Part shown: piece by piece, positions 51,118-60,410 of the stretch | How positions within the stretch are numbered: position 1 is the stretch's first letter | Layout of the letters: each line of letters opens with the position of its first letter | Assembly: GCF_014493765.1 (NCBI RefSeq) | Contig: NZ_JACTVJ010000002.1 | Location: 1 to 64,000, forward strand | Reading direction: 5' to 3' | From: Streptomyces polyasparticus | Lineage (GTDB): Bacteria > Actinomycetota > Actinomycetes > Streptomycetales > Streptomycetaceae | Length of the DNA stretch: 64,000 bases | The notes under the pieces: generated by a model | Database searches by the model: none | What the model saw: only the letters and a program-made list of their open reading frames with translations | What the model was told of the DNA's origin: nothing | Made by a program: the position numbers and the translations under genes

Positions 51118-51762
51118 ATGGAATCCGTGGCTCGTGGCGGAACCAGATGGAAGCGGTTCGCCGTAGTCATGGTGCCGAGCGTCGCGGCTACTGCCGCGAT
51201 AGGTGTCGCCCTTTCGCAGGGCGCGCTTGCGGCATCGTTCAGTGTGTCGGGCCAGCAGTTCAAGGTCTCGGCCGACAAGCTCGTCGGTACGGGGATGACC
51301 CAGTACGGCACCGTCGACATGGGTGCCGACGGCAAGCCGCACCCGGTCACGGTCTCCGCGTTCAAGGACGCGAAGATCCACAACATGTGCCAGTCCGTCG
51401 TCACCAAGGTCCCCGTCCTCGGTGACATCACCATGGTGCTCAATGCCGGTGGCAAGGGCACGCCGGTGAACGCCGAGAACATCTACATCGACATCGCGCA
51501 GCTCGAGTCGAGCAAGGCCACGTTCTCGAACATCGACATCGGCATTGCCACTGGTAAGGCCACCAAGGGCCCCGCGCCCAAGGAGCCCACCGAGGGCGCG
51601 CACCGGCAGGTCGACCCGAACGGCTTCGCCCAGCAGGCCGACGGCGCCGTGATCGAGGACGTCAAGCAGACCGCGTGGGCGACCAGCGCGTCCACCCTGG
51701 AGCTGAGCGGCTTCGGCCTGCAGCTCAAGAAGGGCAGCGGCAAGGGCGTCGAGTGCTACTAG
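51118..51762 (+). CDS. DUF6230 secreted/membrane protein
   Basis: A 214-aa protein of the DUF6230 family. Residues 14-39 are a hydrophobic signal or anchor (VVMVPSVAATAAIGVALSQGA). The exported part is a beta-rich domain with FSVSGQQFKVSADKLVGTG and TLELSGFGLQLKKGSG, and a Cys near each end (HNMCQSV, VECY). AAGGAGG precedes the ATG. It is the first gene of an operon with DUF6114 and the Pro/Glu-rich surface protein. It is known as a streptomycete-conserved family without established function; a role at the hyphal surface is inferred. Confidence 0.82.
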   Translation: MESVARGGTRWKRFAVVMVPSVAATAAIGVALSQGALAASFSVSGQQFKVSADKLVGTGMTQYGTVDMGADGKPHPVTVSAFKDAKIHNMCQSVVTKVPVLGDITMVLNAGGKGTPVNAENIYIDIAQLESSKATFSNIDIGIATGKATKGPAPKEPTEGAHRQVDPNGFAQQADGAVIEDVKQTAWATSASTLELSGFGLQLKKGSGKGVECY

Positions 51763-51894
51763 CACTCGGCCGCCCGGTGCGGTGCCGCACGGCTCCGCAC
51801 GGCAGCTGACCGGCGGGCGCGGAGTCCGACTCCCGCCCGCCACACAGACTTTGCACCATTTCACGTACTGCCGGTTCCAAGGAGCTGTTGTCCC

Positions 51895-52422
51895 ATGAGC
51901 GCCGTGACACCGGGGCCGAACGATCACTTCCTCAAGGTCTACTGGAGGAAGTTCCGCACCTGGCGGGGTTCCCGGCCGTTCTGGGCGGGCTTCTTCACGA
52001 TCCTCGGCGGCATCCCGATCGCCTACTTCCCGTACGCCAGCATGAAGCTCGGCAACCTGACGATGTCCATGGCCACCACGGCCGGCGCGGGTTCGCTGAT
52101 CATCGGCGTCCTTCTGATCACGCTGGGTCTGACGATGTGGTTCCACCACATCGTGCGGGTGTTCGCGGGAGTCGCGGCGATTCTGCTCGCCCTGATCTCG
52201 ATCCCCGTCTCGAACCTCGGCGGGTTCCTGATCGGCTTCCTGCTTTCGATGGTCGGCGGCGCGCTGTCCATCTCGTGGGTGCCCGACAAGAAGCCCGGGG
52301 AGCTCGAGGCCGAGCAGAGCGAGACGGTTCCCGGTCCGCGTACGGACGACGACGCGGACGGCACCATGGGGGAGCCGGACACCACACTGGAGACCAACGG
52401 TGGGAGGCACAGTGCCGGCTGA
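51895..52422 (+). CDS. DUF6114 membrane protein
   Basis: A 175-aa DUF6114 protein with about four transmembrane helices (residues 28-135) and an acidic cytosolic C-terminal tail (about 45 residues). It begins with a basic loop containing WRKFRTWRGSRPFWAG. It follows the DUF6230 gene by 132 bp and overlaps the next gene by 11 bp. Its constant pairing with DUF6230 suggests a membrane partner or export helper. Function unknown. Confidence 0.82.
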   Translation: MSAVTPGPNDHFLKVYWRKFRTWRGSRPFWAGFFTILGGIPIAYFPYASMKLGNLTMSMATTAGAGSLIIGVLLITLGLTMWFHHIVRVFAGVAAILLALISIPVSNLGGFLIGFLLSMVGGALSISWVPDKKPGELEAEQSETVPGPRTDDDADGTMGEPDTTLETNGGRHSAG

Positions 52423-53746
52423 CGAGACGCGACTGGCCGAGCGGGCCGAGTCCGCGCCGGTCAGAAAGGGTCCGCGGCACGCGGCTCCGCGCAAGACATT
52501 GCTGACGAAGCTTCAGATACCCGCGAACAGGGCGCTCGCCCTGGCCGCCATGCCGACCGCCGTGTTCGTGGGCATGAGCCTCGTGCCCAAGCCCGCGATG
52601 GCCGACGACGGTGAGATCCCCTTCTCGTCGGGTCCGTGCGTGACCCGTGAGGACGTGGAGGCGGCGCAGGAGGAGAGCGCGTCGCCGACGCCGAGCCCGT
52701 CCGCCTCCGAGACGGGCGCCGAGGCCGAGAAGCCCGAGGAGAAGCCCTCCGAGGAGCCGACGCCGACGCCCTCGCCTTCGGCGAGCGAGACCGGTGCCGA
52801 CGACGCCGCGGATGCCACCCCGCAGAAGGCGGCCGACGAGCCGGCCGCCGAGCCGACGCCGTCCCCGAGCGAGAGCAAGAACCCGCTCGATCCGCTGGGT
52901 GTCGGCGACAAGCTCGAAGAGTTCGGCGAGGACGTCAAGGACTTCTTCACGCCGGGCGACGAGGAGACGGCCACCCCGTCCCCCACGCCGTCGGCGTCGG
53001 AGCCCGCCGAGGAGAAGCCTGCGGCGGAGGAGACCGAGGAGCCCGCGGCCGAGAAGCCGGCCGCCGAGAAGCCCGCGGACGACCCGGTCAAGGATGCGGC
53101 CGACAAGGTCACCGAGGGCACGCAGGACGCCGCGGACAAGCTCAAGGCCGACATGGAGAAGGCCGCCGACAAGGTGGGCGCCGAGGTCGAGGACCTGGAC
53201 GTACCGTCCCTGGACGAGGCGCTCAAGGACCTGCCGCTCGGCAAGGACGGCAAGCCCCGCTTCCCGTGCGCCGAGGAGGACCCCAAGGCCCTCGCCGCCG
53301 CGGACCTGGAGCCGGGTATCCCGGCGCTGCCCGACTACCCGTGGATCCTCAAGACCAGCCTGCTCACGCTGCGCGGTCTCGACTACCACGGTGTCGTCAA
53401 CGTCAAGACGGCGAGCGGTGCGGTCAAGCCGGTCCTCAAGTTCACCGCGGACAACGGTGTGGACATCAAGGACCTGCACCAGCTGGTGACCCCGCCGGGC
53501 GGTCCCACCTCGCACATCGAGGCCGCCAAGGGTTCGACCTCGACGATGAGCGACGGCACGGTGACCATGTACACGGAGAAGCTCGAAGGCAACCTCTTCG
53601 GCCTGATCCCGATCGAGTTCACGCCCGAGACCCCGCCGCCCCTGAACGTCCCGTTCGCGTTCTTCACGAACGTGACCGTGACCCAGGCCGGCCAGTTCGG
53701 CGGCACGCTGACGGTGCCGGGTCTGAAGAGCTACATCACCAAGTAA
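52412..53746 (+). CDS. Anchored surface protein with Pro/Glu-rich stalk
   Basis: A 444-aa protein. A hydrophobic segment at about residues 43-65 (ALALAAMPTAVFVGMSLVP) exports it. Then come about 180 residues of acidic Pro/Ala/Glu/Ser repeats with SPTPSPSASETGA units at least twice, an amphipathic helix region (DKVTEGTQDAADKLKADMEKA), and a folded beta-rich C-terminal domain of about 140 residues (YPWILKTSLLTLRGLDYHGV to GGTLTVPGL). I use GTG 52412, with GGGAGG 4 nt upstream. It is the last gene of the operon. No homologue with known function is recognised. Confidence 0.72.
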   Translation: MPADETRLAERAESAPVRKGPRHAAPRKTLLTKLQIPANRALALAAMPTAVFVGMSLVPKPAMADDGEIPFSSGPCVTREDVEAAQEESASPTPSPSASETGAEAEKPEEKPSEEPTPTPSPSASETGADDAADATPQKAADEPAAEPTPSPSESKNPLDPLGVGDKLEEFGEDVKDFFTPGDEETATPSPTPSASEPAEEKPAAEETEEPAAEKPAAEKPADDPVKDAADKVTEGTQDAADKLKADMEKAADKVGAEVEDLDVPSLDEALKDLPLGKDGKPRFPCAEEDPKALAAADLEPGIPALPDYPWILKTSLLTLRGLDYHGVVNVKTASGAVKPVLKFTADNGVDIKDLHQLVTPPGGPTSHIEAAKGSTSTMSDGTVTMYTEKLEGNLFGLIPIEFTPETPPPLNVPFAFFTNVTVTQAGQFGGTLTVPGLKSYITK

Positions 53747-53756
53747 GGCACTTCGT

Positions 53757-53808
53757 ACATACGTAGAGGGCGCCTTCCGCAGCTGCGGAAGGCGCCCTCT
53801 ACGTATGT
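53757..53808. terminator. Bidirectional terminator, 26-bp perfect palindrome
   Basis: The two 26-bp arms (53757-53782 and 53783-53808), with core CGCCTTCCGCAGCTGCGGAA, are perfectly complementary with no loop. It lies between convergent transcription units ending at 53746 and 53830. Confidence 0.85.
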
Positions 53809-53829
53809 GTACGGGACTGTACGGAGCCG

Positions 53830-55260
53830 TCAGTCGCGGCGGCCGCCGCCCAGGTGGTGGACGCGGACCATGTTGGTCGTGCCCGGGACACCGGGGGGCG
53901 AACCGGCCGTGATGATGATGGTGTCGCCGGTGTTGCAGGCGTTGATCTTCATCATCTCGGCGTCGACCAGCTCGACCATGTCGTCGGTGTTGTCGACGTG
54001 CTGCACGATCTGGGTGTTCACGCCCCAGCTCAGGGTCAGCTGGTTGCAGGTGTCCTGCGAGGTGGTGAACGCCAGGATCGGCTGCACGGGACGGTAGCGC
54101 GACAGTCGGCGCGCGGTGTCACCGGAGTGTGTGAAGGCGACCAGGGACTTCGCGTCGAGGAACTCCGCGATCTCGGCGGCCGCGCGGGCCACCGAACCAC
54201 CCTGCGTACGCGGCTTCTTGCCGGGCACGAGCGGCTGCAGACCCTTGGAGAGCAGCTCCTCCTCGGCGGCCTCGACGATGCGGGACATCGTCTTGACCGT
54301 CTCGATCGGGTACGCGCCCACCGAGGACTCGGCGGAGAGCATGACCGCGTCCGCGCCGTCCAGGATCGCGTTGGCCACGTCGGAGGCCTCGGCGCGCGTG
54401 GGGCGGGAGTTGGTGATCATCGACTCCATCATCTGGGTCGCGACGATCACCGGCTTGGCGTTGCGGCGGCAGAGCTCCACGAGGCGCTTCTGCACCATCG
54501 GGACCTTCTCGAGCGGGTACTCCACGGCGAGGTCGCCACGGGCCACCATCACGGCGTCGAACGCCGCGACGACGCCCTCCATGTTGTTGACGGCCTGGGG
54601 CTTCTCGACCTTGGCGATGACGGGGACGCGGCGGCCCTCCTCGTCCATCACCTTGTGGACGTCCTTGACGTCGTTGGCGTCGCGCACGAAGGACAGGGCG
54701 ACCATGTCGCAGCCCATACGGAGCGCGAAACGGAGGTCCTCGACGTCCTTCTCGGAAAGGGCCGGGACATTGACCGCGGCACCAGGCAGGTTGATGCCCT
54801 TGTGGTCCGAGATCACACCGCCCTCGATGACGACCGTCCTGACCTTCGGGCCCTCGACGGAAACGACCTTGAGCTCGACATTGCCGTCGTTGATAAGGAC
54901 CTGGTCACCCTTGGCGACATCGCCCGGCAGACCCTTGTAGGTCGTACCGCAGATCGACTTGTCGCCGGGTACGTCCTCGGTGGTGATGGTGAACTCGTCA
55001 CCGCGCACCAGCTCGACGGGACCCTCGGCGAAGGTCTCCAGACGGATCTTCGGCCCCTGCAGGTCGGCGAGCACGCCCACGGCCTTGCCGGTGTCGGCAG
55101 CGGCCTGGCGGACACGGTCGTACCGCTCCTGGTGCTCTGCGTGGGATCCGTGGCTGAAGTTGAAGCGGGCCACATTCATACCGGCCTCGATGAGAGCCTT
55201 CAGCTGCTCATACGAGTCGACGGCGGGGCCCAGTGTGCAGACGATTTTGGAACGGCGCAT
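53830..55260 (-). CDS. pyk: Pyruvate kinase
   Basis: Pyruvate kinase (476 aa) converts phosphoenolpyruvate and ADP to pyruvate and ATP. It starts MRRSKIVCTLGPAVDSYEQL and has FNFSHGSH, IAKVEKPQAVNN with catalytic Lys, MVARGDLAVEYPLE with Arg-Gly-Asp metal/substrate contacts, and ATQMMESMITNSRPTRAE. The length is typical for bacteria. From memory S. coelicolor has two pyk genes and this position corresponds to SCO5423. Monocistronic, ending at a strong palindrome. Confidence 0.97.
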   Translation of the reverse strand: MRRSKIVCTLGPAVDSYEQLKALIEAGMNVARFNFSHGSHAEHQERYDRVRQAAADTGKAVGVLADLQGPKIRLETFAEGPVELVRGDEFTITTEDVPGDKSICGTTYKGLPGDVAKGDQVLINDGNVELKVVSVEGPKVRTVVIEGGVISDHKGINLPGAAVNVPALSEKDVEDLRFALRMGCDMVALSFVRDANDVKDVHKVMDEEGRRVPVIAKVEKPQAVNNMEGVVAAFDAVMVARGDLAVEYPLEKVPMVQKRLVELCRRNAKPVIVATQMMESMITNSRPTRAEASDVANAILDGADAVMLSAESSVGAYPIETVKTMSRIVEAAEEELLSKGLQPLVPGKKPRTQGGSVARAAAEIAEFLDAKSLVAFTHSGDTARRLSRYRPVQPILAFTTSQDTCNQLTLSWGVNTQIVQHVDNTDDMVELVDAEMMKINACNTGDTIIITAGSPPGVPGTTNMVRVHHLGGGRRD

Positions 55261-55423
55261 GAGGCGGATCCTATCGGTTTGTTTCGGCGCGGAATATTCC
55301 GTCTAGTGGAAAGTCCAAAGGGGCGAACTGGCGCTCAGATGAGGGGAATTGATGGCGGTATTTATCCCGGCATTTGTCACTGCCGCATCCCGCCTTTCCT
55401 CCCGTTCATCGCGCTCATCCCGC

Positions 55424-56632
55424 TCATCCCGTGACGAGCGCGTACGCCTGGGTCGCGATCTCCAGCTCTTCATCGGTCGGTACGACGGCCACCGCGACCC
55501 GCGCGTAGTCGGCGGAGATCAGCCGGGGCTCGTCGGCGCGCACGGCGTTGCGCTCGCCGTCGAGAGCCAGACCGAGCTCCTCGAGACCGCTGATCGCAGC
55601 CTCTCGTACGGTCGTCGAGTTCTCGCCGACGCCGGCCGTGAACGCGACCGCGTCCACCCGGCCGAGCACCGCGGTGTAGGCGCCGATGTACTTCTTCAGG
55701 CGGTGGATGTACACGTCGAACGCGAGCGCCGCCGCAGCGTCGCCCTCCGCGCGGCGCCGCTCGACCTCGCGCTGGTCGTTGTCCCCGCACAGGCCGAGCA
55801 GACCGCTCTTCTTGTTGAGCAGCGCGTCGATCTCGTCGACCGACTTCCCGCCGACCCGGGCCAGATGGAAGATCACGGCCGGGTCGAGGTCACCGGAGCG
55901 GGTACCCATCACGAGCCCCTCCAGTGGCGTGAGCCCCATCGACGTGTCCACGCACACCCCGCCCCTGACCGCGGACGCCGAGGCGCCGTTGCCCAGGTGC
56001 AGGACGATGACGTTGGTCTCCTCGGGCGCCTTGCCGAGCAGCTTCGCGGTCTCGCGGGACACGTACGCGTGCGAGGTGCCGTGGAAGCCGTAGCGGCGGA
56101 CGGACAGCGCGTCGGCCGTCTCGCGGTCGATCGCGTAGCGGTACGCGGCCTCCGGCATCGTCGAGTGGAAGGCCGTGTCGAACACCGCGACCTGGGGCAG
56201 GTCGGGGCGGATCGAGCGGGCCACCTCGATACCGGTGACGTTGGCCGGGTTGTGCAGCGGCGCCAGCGGTACGAGGCTCTCCAGCTCGGCGAGCACCTCG
56301 GCGTCCACCACGGTGGGCTGGGTGAACTTGGTGCCGCCGTGCACCACGCGGTGGCCGATCGCGGCCAGCTCGGGGGAGTCGAGGCCGAGCCCGTCCGCGG
56401 CCAGCTCGGCGGCGACCGCCTGGAGCGCGGCCTTGTGGTCGGCGATCGGGCCCTCGAAGACCCGCGCCTCGGCGCCCCCGCCGGTCAGCGGGGTGTGCTT
56501 GAGCCGGGAGGTCTCCTCACCGATGCGCTCGACCAGGCCGACGGCCAGACGCGAGGCGTCGGCCATGTCGAGCAGCTGGTACTTCACCGACGAGGAGCCG
56601 GAGTTGAGGACGAGTACGCGGGTCGCAGTCAC
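55424..56632 (-). CDS. ackA: Acetate kinase
   Basis: Acetate kinase (402 aa) makes acetate and ATP from acetyl phosphate and ADP. It has VLVLNSGSSSVKYQL, VVHGGTKF, RRYGFHGTSHAYV with catalytic His, HLGNGASAS, and FTAGVGENS. It starts at GTG 56632 (VTATRV) with no strong ribosome site. The gene begins 26 bp after the pta stop on the same strand, so pta-ackA form an operon, as in many bacteria, for overflow acetate and substrate-level ATP. Confidence 0.97.
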   Translation of the reverse strand: MTATRVLVLNSGSSSVKYQLLDMADASRLAVGLVERIGEETSRLKHTPLTGGGAEARVFEGPIADHKAALQAVAAELAADGLGLDSPELAAIGHRVVHGGTKFTQPTVVDAEVLAELESLVPLAPLHNPANVTGIEVARSIRPDLPQVAVFDTAFHSTMPEAAYRYAIDRETADALSVRRYGFHGTSHAYVSRETAKLLGKAPEETNVIVLHLGNGASASAVRGGVCVDTSMGLTPLEGLVMGTRSGDLDPAVIFHLARVGGKSVDEIDALLNKKSGLLGLCGDNDQREVERRRAEGDAAAALAFDVYIHRLKKYIGAYTAVLGRVDAVAFTAGVGENSTTVREAAISGLEELGLALDGERNAVRADEPRLISADYARVAVAVVPTDEELEIATQAYALVTG

Positions 56633-56658
56633 GAAAACGGCGCTTTCTGGTGGGGGGC

Positions 56659-58740
56659 TTAGGCGGAGGGGGCGGGGGTCTGAGCCTGGATCGCCGTGAT
56701 GGCGACCGTATTGACGATGTCCTGCACGAGGGCACCGCGCGACAGGTCGTTCACCGGCTTGCGCAGACCCTGGAGCACAGGACCGACGGCGATCGCGCCG
56801 GCCGAGCGCTGCACGGCCTTGTACGTGTTGTTGCCGGTGTTGAGGTCGGGGAAGATCAGCACGCTGGCCTGGCCCGCCACCTCGGAGCCCGGCAGCTTGG
56901 TCGCCGCGACCGAGGGCTCGACGGCCGCGTCGTACTGGATCGGGCCCTCGATCTTCAGGGCCGGGTTCTGGCTCCGGGCCAGCTCGGTGGCCTCGCGCAC
57001 CTTGTCGACGTCGGCGCCCTTGCCGGAGGTGCCCGTCGAGTACGAGAGCATCGCGATCCGCGGCTCGACGCCGAACTGCTCGGCGGTGACGGCCGACTGG
57101 AGCGCGATGTCCGCGAGCTGCTCGGCGTTCGGGTCCGGGTTGACCGCGCAGTCGCCGTAGACGAGGACCTTGTCGGCCAGGCACATGAAGAAGACCGAGG
57201 AGACGATCTTCGCGTCCGGCTTGGTCTTGATGATCTCGAAGGCCGGGCGGATGGTGGCCGCGGTGGAGTGCACCGAACCGGAGACCATGCCGTCCGCGAG
57301 GCCCGTCTGGACCATGAGCGTGCCGAAGTAGTTGACGTCCACGACGACGTCGTTGGCCAGCTCGACCGTCATGCCCTTGTGGGCGCGCATCTGCGCGTAA
57401 CTCTCGGCGAACGTCGCGCGCAGTTCGGAGGTGGCCGGGTCGATGATCTGGGCGCCGGACAGGTCGATGCCGAGGTCGGCGGCCTTCTTGCGGATGGCCT
57501 CGGTGTCGCCGAGCAGCGTCAGATCGCAGACGCCGCGGCGCAGGAGCACGTCGGCGGCGCGCAGGACGCGGTCCTCGGTGCCCTCGGGCAGCACGACACG
57601 GCGCTTGTCCGAACGGGCCTGCTCGATCAGCTTGTGCTCGAACATCATCGGCGTGACCTTGCCGCTGCCGGACACCTCGACGCGCTTGAGCAGCTCCGCG
57701 CTGTCGACATGGCGCTCGAAGAGGCCGAGCGCGGTCTCCGCCTTGCGCGGGGTGGCGGCGTTCAACTTGCCTTCGAGCGCGAAGAGTTCGGCAGCGGTCG
57801 GGAAGGAGTTGCCGGCCACGGAGATCACCGGGGTGCCGGGCGCGAGGCGCTCGGCCAGGCGCAGGATCTCCTGGCTGGGGCGCTCGTTCAGCGTGAGCAG
57901 CACGCCCGCGATCGGCGGCGTACCGGCGTTGTGCGCGGCGAGCGCGCCCACCACCAGGTCGGCGCGGTCGCCGGGGGTGACGACCAGGCAGCCCGGGGTC
58001 AGGGCGTTGAGGAAGTTGGGCAGCATGGCACCGCCGAACACGAAGTCCAGGGCGTCGCGGGCGAGTCCGGCGTCGTCACCGAGCAGCACCTTGCCGTCCA
58101 GGGCGTGGGTGATCTGGGCGACGGTGGGCGCGGCCAGGGCCGGCTCGTCGGGCAGCACGTAACAGGGCACCTGGAGACGGGCCTCCAGACGCTCGCCGAT
58201 GACCTCGCGGTCCTCGGCGGCGACCCGGTTGACCACCAGGGCGAGCAGATCGCAGCCGAGCGCCTCGTACGCGCGGTAGGCGTTGCGCGCCTCGGCCCGT
58301 ACGGACTCCGCGGACTGGTTCTTGCCGCCGACCACGGGCAGCACCGACGCGCCGAACTCGTTCGCGAGCCGGGCGTTGAGCGCGAGCTCGTCGGGGAGCT
58401 GAGTGTCGGCGAAGTCGGTGCCGAGTACGAGGACCACCTCGTACTCGCGCGCCACCTGGTGGAAGCGGTCGACGATCCGCGAGACCAGTTCGTCGGTGCC
58501 CTTCTCGGCCTGCAGCGCGGAAGCCTCGACGTAGTCCATGCCGTAGACGCTGGACGCGTCCTGGGTGAGGCGGTAGCGCGCCCGAAGCAGGTCGAAAAGA
58601 CGGTCCGGGCCGTCGTGGACGAGCGGGCGGAACACGCCCACCCGGTCGACCTGACGGGTCAGGAGCTCCATGACTCCCAGCTCGACCACCTGCCGGCCGT
58701 CGCCCCGGTCGATCCCGGTCACGTACACGCTGCGCGTCAC
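56659..58740 (-). CDS. pta: Phosphate acetyltransferase
   Basis: Pta (693 aa) converts acetyl-CoA and phosphate to acetyl phosphate and CoA. It is the long form: an N-terminal P-loop-like domain (residues 1-210, related to cobyrinic-acid synthases), a DRTGG domain, and a C-terminal PTA/PTB catalytic domain from about 365, with VLPEGTEDRVLRAADVLLRR and SMLSYSTGTSGKGADVDKVREA-type motif. I start it at GTG 58740 because GGAGAG lies 5 nt upstream. Divergent from pfkA across 400 bp; ackA follows. Confidence 0.95.
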   Translation of the reverse strand: MTRSVYVTGIDRGDGRQVVELGVMELLTRQVDRVGVFRPLVHDGPDRLFDLLRARYRLTQDASSVYGMDYVEASALQAEKGTDELVSRIVDRFHQVAREYEVVLVLGTDFADTQLPDELALNARLANEFGASVLPVVGGKNQSAESVRAEARNAYRAYEALGCDLLALVVNRVAAEDREVIGERLEARLQVPCYVLPDEPALAAPTVAQITHALDGKVLLGDDAGLARDALDFVFGGAMLPNFLNALTPGCLVVTPGDRADLVVGALAAHNAGTPPIAGVLLTLNERPSQEILRLAERLAPGTPVISVAGNSFPTAAELFALEGKLNAATPRKAETALGLFERHVDSAELLKRVEVSGSGKVTPMMFEHKLIEQARSDKRRVVLPEGTEDRVLRAADVLLRRGVCDLTLLGDTEAIRKKAADLGIDLSGAQIIDPATSELRATFAESYAQMRAHKGMTVELANDVVVDVNYFGTLMVQTGLADGMVSGSVHSTAATIRPAFEIIKTKPDAKIVSSVFFMCLADKVLVYGDCAVNPDPNAEQLADIALQSAVTAEQFGVEPRIAMLSYSTGTSGKGADVDKVREATELARSQNPALKIEGPIQYDAAVEPSVAATKLPGSEVAGQASVLIFPDLNTGNNTYKAVQRSAGAIAVGPVLQGLRKPVNDLSRGALVQDIVNTVAITAIQAQTPAPSA

Positions 58741-59140
58741 GCGTGCTCTCCGTTCCTTCGCGTCTGCGTCTGTCGACTGCATCTGTCGTCCGCTGCCTCG
58801 CGGGCCTCTTCGGCCCGGCAGCCGTCTTCACTCGTCTGTCCTGATTGTCGGCGGACAGACGTTCTCGCGCCTGCGGTATGGGTACGAGCGTTCGTACGGT
58901 GATCCACCGCGACGGAGGTCGCAAAATTACCCGTTATGGTGGGCTTGACCTCTTGACAATACCTCCGCGGATGGATAGAGCGCCCGCCGGACCTAGGGCC
59001 TGGTGCGGTGGGACAAAGGGCCCGAAAGGTCCCTTGCTCGGCGGTTGTGGCGGAGTAGGTGAAAGCGGCACACCTGTGTGGCCCGTGGAACAATCGGACC
59101 GGGCTCACGCGTACGACTAGCGACCAGGAGACACAGCACG
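58741..59140. other. 400-bp divergent promoter region of pta and pfkA
   Basis: There is no gene. It carries the two promoters and, near pfkA, two GGAC-N4-GGCC elements (58989-59033). TTGACA at 58953-58958 and TTGCTC (59034) with TAGGTG (59056) at 16-bp spacing are candidate pfkA promoter elements. The CCAGGAG at 59124-59130 is the pfkA ribosome site. Confidence 0.5.
58989..59033 (+). promoter_or_regulatory. Two DosR/DevR-like boxes upstream of pfkA
   Basis: GGAC-CTAG-GGCC at 58989-59000 and GGGAC-AAAG-GGCCC at 59010-59023 share the GGGAC-N4-GGCCC layout of the mycobacterial DosR and streptomycete OsdR/DevR sites. The second is followed by GAAAGGTCCC, giving an outer GGGAC/GTCCC pair. The regulator assignment is inferred from the motif. 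Confidence 0.4.
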
Positions 59141-60166
59141 ATGCGTATCGGAGTTCTGACCGCAGGCGGCGACTGCCCGGGCCTGAACGCAGTGATCCGG
59201 TCGGTCGTGCACCGCGCCGTCGCCGCGCACGGGGACCAGGTCATCGGTTTCGAAGACGGCTACAAGGGGCTGCTCGACGGCTACTACCGCCCCCTCGACC
59301 TCACCGGCGTGAGCGGCATCCTCTCCCGCGGCGGCACGATCCTCGGCTCGGCCCGTCTGGAGAAGGGCCGCCTCGAGGACGCGGTCGCCAACGCGCCCGC
59401 GCTCGCCAAGAAGCTCGGTATCGACGTCCTCATCCCGATCGGCGGCGAGGGCACGCTGACCGCGGCGCGCATGCTGTCGGACGCCGGGATGCCCGTCGTC
59501 GGCGTACCGAAGACGATCGACAACGACATCAACGCCACGGACCGCACGTTCGGCTTCGACACCGCTGTGGGTGTTGCGACCGAGGCGATGGACCGCCTGA
59601 AGACGACCGCCGAGTCGCACCAGCGCGTCATGGTCGTCGAGGTCATGGGCCGGCACGCGGGCTGGATCGCGCTCGAGTCCGGGATGGCCGGCGGTGCGCA
59701 CGGCATCTGTCTGCCGGAGCGGCCGTTCGACCCCGCCGACCTGGTGAAGATGGTCGAGGAACGCTTCGCGCGCGGCAAGAAGTTCGCCGTGATCTGCGTG
59801 GCCGAGGGTGCGCATCCCATCGACGGCTCGATGGACTACGGCACCGGTGAGATCGACCAGTTCGGCCACGAGCGCTTCAAGGGCATCGGTACGGCCCTGG
59901 CCCATGAGCTGGAGCACCGGCTCGGCAAGGAGGCCAAGCCGGTGATCCTCGGCCACGTCCAGCGCGGCGGCACGCCCACCGCGTACGACCGTGTCCTGGC
60001 GACGCGGTTCGGGTGGCATGCGGTGGAGGCTGCGCACCGGGGGGAGTTCGGGAAGTTCACCGCGCTGCGGGGGACGGATATCGACATGGTGCCGCTGGCG
60101 GATGCGGTGTCGGAGCTGAAGACGGTTCCGGAGTACCGGATGGCCGAGGCGGAGTCCGTTTTCTGA
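59141..60166 (+). CDS. pfkA: ATP-dependent 6-phosphofructokinase
   Basis: Phosphofructokinase (341 aa) phosphorylates fructose 6-phosphate to the 1,6-bisphosphate. It has MRIGVLTAGGDCPGLNAVIR, PIGGEGTL, PKTIDNDI with the catalytic Asp, and EVMGRHAGWIALESG. The Gly in GGEGT, where PPi-dependent enzymes carry Asp, indicates ATP use. The start is ATG 59141; an upstream in-frame GTG at 59078 would run into the promoter. Divergent from pta-ackA; DosR-like boxes precede it, suggesting low-oxygen control. Confidence 0.96.
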   Translation: MRIGVLTAGGDCPGLNAVIRSVVHRAVAAHGDQVIGFEDGYKGLLDGYYRPLDLTGVSGILSRGGTILGSARLEKGRLEDAVANAPALAKKLGIDVLIPIGGEGTLTAARMLSDAGMPVVGVPKTIDNDINATDRTFGFDTAVGVATEAMDRLKTTAESHQRVMVVEVMGRHAGWIALESGMAGGAHGICLPERPFDPADLVKMVEERFARGKKFAVICVAEGAHPIDGSMDYGTGEIDQFGHERFKGIGTALAHELEHRLGKEAKPVILGHVQRGGTPTAYDRVLATRFGWHAVEAAHRGEFGKFTALRGTDIDMVPLADAVSELKTVPEYRMAEAESVF

Positions 60167-60222
60167 GCCTGCTGCTCGGCTTCGGCGGGCCCCTGGCTTT
60201 TGCCGGGGGCCCGTTGCGTTTC

Positions 60223-60376
60223 GGGTGCGGGCCGTTGCGCCTGCGGCGGGCTTTTCTCCCCGCCCCGCCCCTTCCCGGCTGTGACATTTTGCGGCTCCGC
60301 CGCGTGGGGGGCTGCGCCCCGGACCCCGACATCCGAACTTCGTTCGGATCTGCTCAAGCGCCGCAGGGGCTGAGCC
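60223..60376 (+). repeat. Dispersed GC-rich repeat, copy D (longest)
   Basis: Starts GGGTGCGGGCCGTTGCGCCT and contains CCCCGCCCCTTCCCGGCTG, TGTGACATTTTGCGGCTCCG, and the hairpin ATCCGAACTTCGTTCGGAT. The match to copy B is nearly base for base over 130 bp. It lies downstream of both pfkA and the convergent XRE gene. Confidence 0.88.
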
Positions 60377-60410
60377 CTCCAAGGACCCGAGCCCCATGGG
60401 ACCTCCGACC

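Noticed and set aside
55290-55301. CGGAATATTCCG palindrome upstream of pyk
   Set aside because: It is a 12-bp palindrome without known consensus or second copy; such short palindromes are expected by chance in 64 kb.
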